This document shows, in pieces, positions 56,704 through 64,000 of a stretch of 64,000 bases of DNA. The translations under genes were made by a program, and so were the position numbers. Below the pieces are notes generated by a model that searched no databases, was not told where the DNA came from, and worked only from the letters and a program-made list of their open reading frames with translations. Every line of letters starts with the position of its first letter. Within the stretch, counting starts at the first letter, position 1. Source of the DNA: Acorus gramineus (lineage: Eukaryota > Streptophyta > Magnoliopsida > Acorales > Acoraceae); assembly GCA_030737835.1 (NCBI GenBank), contig JAUJYN010000016.1:2993747-3057746 (forward strand). The letters are read 5' to 3'.

Positions 56704-57175
56704 AGGCCCATAGCTATTTAATGCTTGCTTCAGTTACCCAAAGATCATCATGGACTGCAACAGACCCCTCGAATACAAGGAGTTGACTGCGCCAAAATCG
56801 ATAACAATTTAGTGCTTGCCTTTATTACAATGAAGGGATGAAGCATTTGCGAAACGATGCCCTAATAAACACATTTTCTGTCACACTTTTAACAAGTTTG
56901 AAAAAAATGGGGGGGGGGGGGGTAGGGTAAGGCATAAATTAGGAAATCCACACACCTCGACCCTGTATCGGTTAGAACTACTCAGCAAACCAACAACATA
57001 CGCAAAGTTGCAAAACGATACGAACAGTTGAAGTAAAGAAGCTAGAATAACACAAACAGTTTCCGAGTACACATCCATATAATAAGAAGGCACCCAGGCT
57101 ATACTATCAAAAACAAAAGCCGTATGTTTTAAAATTCAGAAAGACGGAAGTGCGTAAAGTGGGATGAAGAAATGG

Positions 57176-59722
57176 TTAGTTGTTCCCCTTCCGCAACTGT
57201 AAGGAGGGAGGTCGGCATTTCGGGTTGGCAGAGATGTCTTCAGGTTCCTCCAGGTCATGACTTGGTAGAGTAACAGGCTCGCCACCTTCTGGCCCTCCAC
57301 CCTCTTGAAAAGACACTGTGGCGATACCCGTATCAATAAGGTGGACTTCCGCCCCCTCGACGGTAGCGGTCGCCTCTGCCTTCACTCCTGCAACCAGCGC
57401 AACCCCTGACTTCATAGTAGGAGCACCACCGTGATTACCAAGGGAGGGAAGATCATCAACATTGATTATGTCCCCAAGATTGCAACCAAGGAAACTTGTT
57501 ACCTGATCAGGCACTTCCTTCAACCGAGTGGGAGGGCCTTCGGCTTGATCAGACACCTCGTTCTGTCGAGCAGAAGAGCTAGAAGTCTGGTCGGGCATCC
57601 CTTTTTGCAGATTAGTGGAGCCACCGGTTTGGTCGGCTACCTTCCTAGGTTGCGCAGAAGAACTCACCAACTGATCAACCACTTCTTCATGCCGAGTAGA
57701 GGAAGCCGGACATAGGAGATAATCCTTACCTACGTCAACCTCAAGATCATGTAGTGGGGGCCCAAGCTCTCGAGCGCCCCATTCTGGGCCAGGTTCTGGC
57801 ACCCCATCACCATGATCTTTGTAGCCCTTGCGGTAACCACTGTCATACCCGGCCGCTACTACCTCCGCCGCTGTGTTCTCGATCCGATCCAACTCCTCCT
57901 GGACCTTCTCAAGAATTTGGATCTCAAAATCCAATTCCATCTCCTTCCGTTTCCGCTCAGCCTCAGAGATCATGCGGGGATTCTCAATCTGTTCTCTTTT
58001 CAGCTCCTCAGAGATCGCCTTAAAGTCTTTTTTAAGCCTCTCTACTACCCGCGAGTACTCCTCGTAGGCGGCCTTCACATTAGCCTCAGCTTTCTCTCGA
58101 CGCGCTCGCTCTTCGTTGCGTTCCCGGTGGGCCTTTACGACATCGCTAATAAAGTGGTCATAGGAGCGACCCACCGTACTCGAGTAAACATTGAGCTGCA
58201 CCACGAAGCAAGGTGGCAATAAGGGCTAGAGAGAGCAAGGATTTTTAGAACAAGGACTATAAGATAACGAATCTACTTGATAGGCGAGACCTTGCAAAAA
58301 CTGCCTTGCTTCAGAAGGAGGCATTGCCATAGCTAGGGACTTGTCCTTCTCCAAGATAATGGAGTTCATCAGCCCTACGTCGTTGTCCTTCAACCAGCAG
58401 TCGACGGTACTAACAACATGGGTCTTGGACCGAGGAGTGGGTCGGAATACTTGCGTCGAGGAATCCTCACCCCCGCCAGTCGTAAGCAACAACTACGGAC
58501 TCGACGCGACATCCTTTCCCTTGTTCAAAGAGGCAAGAGGAGCAGGCTGGGGAACCTCAGCACATTCACAGGCTGCCCACCCATGGAGAGCTTACCTCTC
58601 TTGGATGGAGTGCCACCCGTTTGTCCGCCAAGCGAATGTCCTCTTTTGTCCGAACTGAAGATCCGCCGATGTCGACCTTCGGGCAATGTCCAACTTCAAC
58701 TCCTTCACCCGGGCCATCTACTCCCTCTTGAGAGAGCTGTAGTCTGACCTCTCATTCTGCTTGGGATCCTCTTGGGAGCTCCGGCGAGAACGGGAGCTGT
58801 GATGGACACCTCTAGAAGAGCTTTTGGTGGCTATCGGGTCGACAAATCCGAGGGTGAACAATTCCTCTATATCCTCTTCTAACTGACCCCCGTTCTTGCA
58901 AAGCCCGTCGGTGCTCGAAGAAGGAGGAGGCGATTGTCGGACGGGAGGAGGTGAGGATGCAACAATGATGTCACCTAGGCAAGGTCCAAGTCGGCTAGAA
59001 CTGCTAGGATTAGGGTTATCCCAACCAAGAATCTTGAAGAAACTTCTGGCACTTCTCCTCCAGGCGACTTGGATGTGCTCCCACTTCACTGAATCCCGGT
59101 GCGACCGAGCACCTGCCGCTGGAACTACAAAAGAATGAAGTCAGCAGAGATCAATTTAAAATAGAAGGGGGCATGCGAGCAAGCTGGGTACTATCTGCCG
59201 ACCTATTGGGTTCATTAGGACAAAACGGGGGACCTTCCAGGCATCATCCGGGCCTGTGCCGAACTCCCAATTACCTGTCAAAACAATGAGCTTACTGTTC
59301 GACCAATTTTTATCGGAATCCGGCAGTTCATATATGAACTTTTCCTTGGAATCCATAGCTCTAAGGTGATAGACCCTGCCAATCCTCTTAATTTGGTGAG
59401 TATACAGAATTTCAGGAACACCTAAGTCCAGGTCAAAGTCTCTATTGAATGCCACATAACACGTTAAAATCCTAAAGAAGTTAGGGTTGCACTAGGTCGG
59501 GTGAAGATTGAAGGTCGACAAAAACTTCCTCACTAATGGTGGAAACGGAAGGGACAAAGCGCCCTTAACGATGTGAGAAGGGTATATGTACATACTCGAG
59601 TGGTGGAAGCTCTCGAGAGGCAATGGAAACTTCCTAAAGGCAGACCAAGACATTCCAACCGACTCGGATACGTTGAACATCTGCCGGATGCCCTCTAGGG
59701 ACTTGACAATCGACGCCATCAT
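57176..59722 (-). pseudogene. Antisense ORF block 2 of Tat element (Transposase_28-like plus coiled coil)
   Basis: Read on the minus strand from the Met at 59722: MSWSAFRKFPLPLESFHH, LSLPFPPLVRKFLSTFNLHP, then after a stop GVPEILYTHQIKRIGRVYHL and PDSDKNWSNSKLIVLTGNW (59156-59455), typical of the Transposase_28 N-terminal domain. Next a Ser/Pro-rich linker (58718-59089), then KTHVVSTVDCWLKDNDVGLM and KDKSLAMAMPP (58226-58492), then a long charged coiled coil (58219 to about 57800; RERNEERARREKAEANVKAA) with an acidic tail to 57176. The parts are in order but separated by stops or introns. This matches the antisense gene described in several Tat elements; its role is unknown. Confidence 0.65.
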
Positions 59723-59860
59723 GGCGATTTGAAGGAGAAAAAAGGGGTTGAAAGAGAAGGAAGAACGAAAGTCTACAGGACTAGAGTCGGACTGAATGGG
59801 TAGCAAAATCAATCATGAAGCCAAAAGGGAGAGACAAAGTCGGAGTCTATACCTGGTTTG

Positions 59861-59875
59861 AATATATATAAAGGG
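59861..59875 (-). promoter_or_regulatory. TATA-like element upstream of antisense block 2
   Basis: Minus strand CCCTTTATATATATT, about 140 bases before the Met at 59722. The motif is partly palindromic (TATATATAAAGGG on the plus strand), so direction is not certain. The region 59876-60351 has no supported gene. Confidence 0.4.
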
Positions 59876-60351
59876 TCCACCTCTCTCCTCTCCACCCAAG
59901 CCCCACTAAGCGCCTCCTTAAACGTAGGATAGCGCCATAATGTCGGCACGTCTCTTCGACTGGACAGAGGAATGGCAGTTAGAGTTTCCAGCAGAAAAAT
60001 GACAACGATAATGATGAGTGCGAGAATCGAGCACCTTAAATGTTGACGGCCCATGCCACATGGAAAGTGTCGCACAGACTTATGACAAAAGAAGATACGC
60101 CGAATCGCCCTACCAGCCTCATTAATGGCAGTGTCGCAAGCCCTTGCGACTTGACGATGGATCCCCAATCTCTGGCCAACCTGATCAGCAGAAGCAAAGC
60201 AAGAAAGAAAGAAAGCGTGCACAGGAGCACATAGGAGCATGCAAAAATACTACGATGACTAAATCATCAATAAGTTAGCATGACCAGCAATAAACAAAAT
60301 GACCAAAATTCTGTCCACAACAGGCATCCAAGAGGGCCACCATGGGCCACT

Positions 60352-62607
60352 TGTCACGCCCCAGGGCGGCCGTCCCCGAGACGTGGCAATAATAAAATAT
60401 CAGCTATCAATACCTGAGGTCAATAAAGACTCCAACAACAATACACAAGGTGGCAAAGCAAGATAATGATAACTGACTGAAAAACAGAAGCATAATATAT
60501 AAACAATGTCTGTAAATCAAAAACATTATTACAGACTCGAATACACAATCACTGTCCTGTGAGAGCCAAGTCTAGACCAAAGAAAAATACAACATGCACC
60601 ACATGCACGAATTACAATACATACATGACTCTAGGACTGCTGACAGCCTCGCACTCGCCATCCGCCGGAAGAACGCTCCACGCCCATAAGACCACGCCAC
60701 AGAAAAGCTCCAGCTCTACGCCCAACACTGCCCCTGAAAAGAAACAGTATGCGAGGGGTGAGCTACAAGCTCAGTGAGTGGCTGGAAACCAATCACCATA
60801 CTACAGTTCAATACATAAGCATTTTCCTTTTCAGGAAAACATGGGTGGAAACCCATGGATAACAGGGTCACGTGGCAACGCGACCCATCTCACCCTCACC
60901 CTCACTCCCAGAGGGAGACCCTTGGGACTTTTGGGGAGAGACCATACCGTTGGTCGAGGAGACCCGGAATTACTGGTCTACACAACACTACTGGATCATC
61001 TACATCAGGATAACTAACCCACGATGTCTTGGAACATCGATACACAACTGAACCCAACAACTATGGGAACGGACGAACAATGAATGGGTCATGCGGCGAT
61101 GTGTCTTCACCTCATCCTCACCCTCACCAATATCATTCGTTAACCCTCTCCCGGGTAGCCTCTACCTGGTATACTCCCATGATCAGTACTCTCCCGAATG
61201 CATCGGTGGTACCTACGGATGGGAGCCCTCTGTCAGGACAGCTTTAACCCGGCCTCTACAACTCGCCGATCCACACGAAGGGGAGAACGATCCCACGCTC
61301 GCAACATCATTCGTTAACCCTCTCCCGGGTAGCCTCTACCTGGTATACTCCCACGATCAATACGCTCCCGATGCATCGGTGGTACCTACGGATGGGAGCC
61401 CTCTGTCAGGACAGCTACAACCAGGCCTCTTCAACTCACCGCTCTACAAGCACATGCCCAGGCGCCCCCAGCTCCGCCCCCAGGCACATGCCCAGGCGCA
61501 CTGCCCCGTGCGTGCGCATGCTCGCGCGCACCCCCGCTTGCGCCAGCACCCGCTCGCCCACTCCACGCGCATGCGCCCGCGCGCGTCTGCGCGCCCGCCA
61601 GCGCCTGCCAGCGCGCGCCTGCGCGCGCACGCGCGCAGACTGCCCCCAACGCGCGCCCAGCCTCTCCCAACCTCTTTTTAACCCTCCCCAACCCCTCACA
61701 CACACTCTAACCCATATGCATAGCATGCATGACCTCCCCAACCATCCCAACAACCCTAAAAAATAAAAAAGAAGGGGAAGAGGACTTACCAAAAGAGGGA
61801 AACGGAAAGGGGGAGATGCGGGGCTCTCGACGCGCCCACGGCCACCTCAACCACCACCACCACCACCACTACCTCTTCAGCCTCCTCAGCCTCCTTCTTG
61901 GCTGAAAATCAGGGGGGGGAGAACAAGATATGAGAGGGTGCTTGAGAGAGAGGAGATCAACAACAACCACAACACTTACAACCCTGGCATGCACTTGCAC
62001 CATCTCCTTCTCTTCTCTTTGAGGAGTTTAAACAAACACTTGGGGGGCTTGAGAGAGAGGAAGAGAGAGCTTGAATGTTTACGTGGGGTGTGGGAGAGAG
62101 AGGGAGAGAAGATATTTTGCCCAAATAAATATCTAAAGAGGGATGGAAATGACCATTTCATCCCTGACTTAGAAATTCTGCGCATGCTTCACCAGAACAG
62201 CCATAACGTCCTCAATATAGCTCTGAATTGCACAATTCAAAGTCCGTTGGAAAGCCAAGAAGATTATCTACAACTTTCATGTTTATTCCAAGATCAAATA
62301 ATCTCTCCAACTATTCCAAAATTAGAGCTAAACATAGAGCAGGGCTGCTACCAGAATTTTCATCCCCGGGTATACTTGGAAAAATACCCATACCTTTTAC
62401 TACAGGAGTCCAGTTGACCTAATTCCACTTTTTTACGAAAGCTAACTCAAAACTGGACATCTCATAATAAAATCATATTTAAACCTCTTCATCTTGGATT
62501 TTAACAAAATCAAATCCAAATACCAAATTGGAAGTACATAACTTCTAAGAGAAAAATTTTGTAGCCAAATTTTCAATCAGAGCGCTCCAAATGACACAGG
62601 CACAACA
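60352..62607 (-). mobile_element. Solo long LTR (2256 bp), same family, minus orientation
   Basis: Plus strand begins TGTCACGCCCCAGGGCGGCC and ends GACACAGGCACAACA. The reverse complement has the same ends as 50984-54708 and shares GCGAGGGGTGAGC, the CTGTCAGGACAGCT blocks (two tandem copies, about 61130-61430) and the GC-rich island (61440-61665). GGCCAC occurs at 60345-60350 and 62608-62613, so a target duplication is likely, offset by one extra T at 60351. It is shorter than its relative; the micro-exon segment is missing. Confidence 0.78.
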
Positions 62608-62790
62608 GGCCACAAAACAAAAATCACGCTGTCCTTAAAACCCATGGGATGCAGCCTAGATAAAACCAGAATGTAAGTTTGAGGGGAAGGAGAGAGAGTT
62701 TGAAAAGAAAAAAAAATGGGGGTTTGTCCAGTCAATGGTGTGGGCGGGGGTCGAACATGACCGGCCTGGCTGAGGTGCTCGGGAATGCTC
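62608..62790. other. Short Tat 3' spacer
   Basis: No gene seen. A polypurine stretch (GAGGGGAAGGAGAGAG and AAAAAAAAATGGGGG) lies at about 62680-62725. Confidence 0.4.
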
Positions 62791-64000
62791 CAGCATGACG
62801 ACCATAGCGCCTCTCAAGAAGAGGAGCTATAGACGCCCGCGAGATGCACCCTCGAGGGGAATGGATCACTTCTGCGCCCTGAAACAAAGCTGGCATGGAA
62901 ACCAGTTAGGAAATCCTTCTCTCGTTCGTCTTCTGCCTCTTGGATCAGTAAGCGTAGTCTGTCAGGCGCCTCTTCAATCGCGATGACATGTTCCCACATC
63001 GCCACGCTAGCAAGCGTCGGGTTGGCAGTGAGCATGATGAACTGTTATGCATCATCCTCCATGGGCTGCAGAGCCGGCTCTTGGAGTCCTTGGTCGACCT
63101 CCACATTGTGAACCTCTGGAGGGACCTCTTCCTGCACTACTGTGGGGGGAGAAAGCTGCATGGGCAAAACAGGTTGGTGAGGGGGCTGTTCCTGGACAAA
63201 CCGGGGAACCCCTGGAAGGGGTACTTCTTGATCGTTGAAAATGACAATAGGATAATGGTACGACACGGGGGATTTGATGGTAACGCGGCGGAGTTGACTC
63301 GTGCACCTCAACGACCTGCTTCCGCCGGCCAAAGAACTGGACCCCCTCAACGACCAGCACTAGAAGGGGCTCTCTGGGGGGCACGGCCCTCCGACGTCTG
63401 TTTGGGTGGAGGCGCAGGGTGACGAGGCACTAATTGCTCTACTTCGAGGGTATCCCTCTATCCCCTCTTAAGGAAGCTGAGAGCCCTCTCAATTTCCTCC
63501 GTCCTCAGGCCCTCTGAGGAGGTAGAGTTGAGGAATGACTCGCCTAGGATGAGGAAGAAGTTAAATGAAGGCGAAAACAACAGTTAGAAAGAAAGAAGAA
63601 AAAGTAGGGCTGAGAGTAGAGGTCACCAGCACTCATCGTCGTACCCATTCAGTGGAGCAGAACGTGCTATTTGCAGCCCTCTGGCTTCCACGCCTCGCGT
63701 ATCCTGAAGAACCTAGTCCCCCAGTCATAAACAAAGTCTTGAGCATCCTTGATTAGCTCCCTAGACGTCGACCTCCTAGATAGATAAAACGTCTTGTGGT
63801 CGTCATTTTGGAGTTTCACCATGTAGAAACTCCTGACTTCATGGAGCCCAAGATGGGTTCCGCAGGCCGCATTCAGAGCAACAACGCTCATCAGAATAAG
63901 GTACGCCCCAGGGGCAAACTATAGAGGGTGAATGTCGAAAAAGCTAAGAAACGCTATGACCAACTAGGGAAGCGGGAAAGTAAGCCTGCTAGCCTCCATC
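62791..64000 (-). pseudogene. Antisense ORF block 3 (Transposase_28-like), runs off the window
   Basis: The minus strand from the right edge reads LILMSVVALNAACGTHLGLHE, FYMVKLQNDDHKTFYLSRR and FVYDWGTRFFRIR, closely parallel to block 1 (ILMSVIALCLVAG...GLKEMHRFYQVKP...YYLARC). After stops, Pro/Val-rich frames (63045-63384) and an acidic frame with AIEEAPDRLRLLIQEAEDERE (62814-63035) follow. The 5' end lies beyond 64000. It is a third copy of the antisense gene type, broken. Confidence 0.55.

Overview
This is nuclear DNA of a flowering plant, probably one with a large, repeat-rich genome. It has one plant-specific gene family (GeBP/STOREKEEPER-like, DUF573) in a sea of LTR retrotransposons, Mutator-like foldback/MITE elements and A+T-rich spacer. 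I see no bacterial, organellar or viral gene set, no rRNA or tRNA gene, and no CRISPR. The species cannot be named from the sequence.

Layout. (1) 1-4264: the 5' part of a Ty3/gypsy element on the minus strand (gag fragment, primer-binding site, 2.4-kb LTR with two inverted 56-bp minisatellite arrays). It is inserted into a Ty1/copia element whose GC-rich leader, PBS and 133-bp LTR follow at 4265-5498. (2) 5499-33400: a tandem segmental duplication with a ~15-16 kb unit. Copy A (about 4265-19375) and copy B (about 19376-33400) each hold the same copia remnant, the same series of small DNA elements, and one intact intronless-CDS GeBP-like gene (332 aa at 11331-12329; 331 aa at 27751-28746). Each copy has an insertion the other lacks, both with 9-bp target duplications: 16275-17539 in A, and a 1.2-kb near-palindromic foldback at 21525-22721 in B. 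A shortened third unit appears to start at 33418. (3) 34760-60350: a decayed Tat-lineage Ty3/gypsy element on the plus strand (LTR, PBS, gag, protease, RT, RNase H, second RNase H, integrase). It is cut by a solo LTR (38314-39016), by a 9.2-kb cluster of long LTRs (40476-49695) that includes an inverted copy, and by another solo LTR (50984-54708). (4) 54709-64000: Tat-type 3' sequence with 186-bp tandem repeats and three blocks of antisense open frames (Transposase_28-like/coiled-coil type). A further solo LTR sits at 60352-62607.

The GeBP-like genes are the only host genes I can support. They are predicted nuclear DNA-binding regulators, and both copies keep a full frame, a TATA box and the DUF573 domain. 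Everything else is mobile DNA that has decayed by stops, frameshifts and deletions. Comparing the two duplicate copies gives empty sites and target duplications that date several insertions relative to the duplication. The long-LTR family has a repeated, splice-site-flanked 36-nt segment that looks like a conserved micro-exon in a non-coding transcript.
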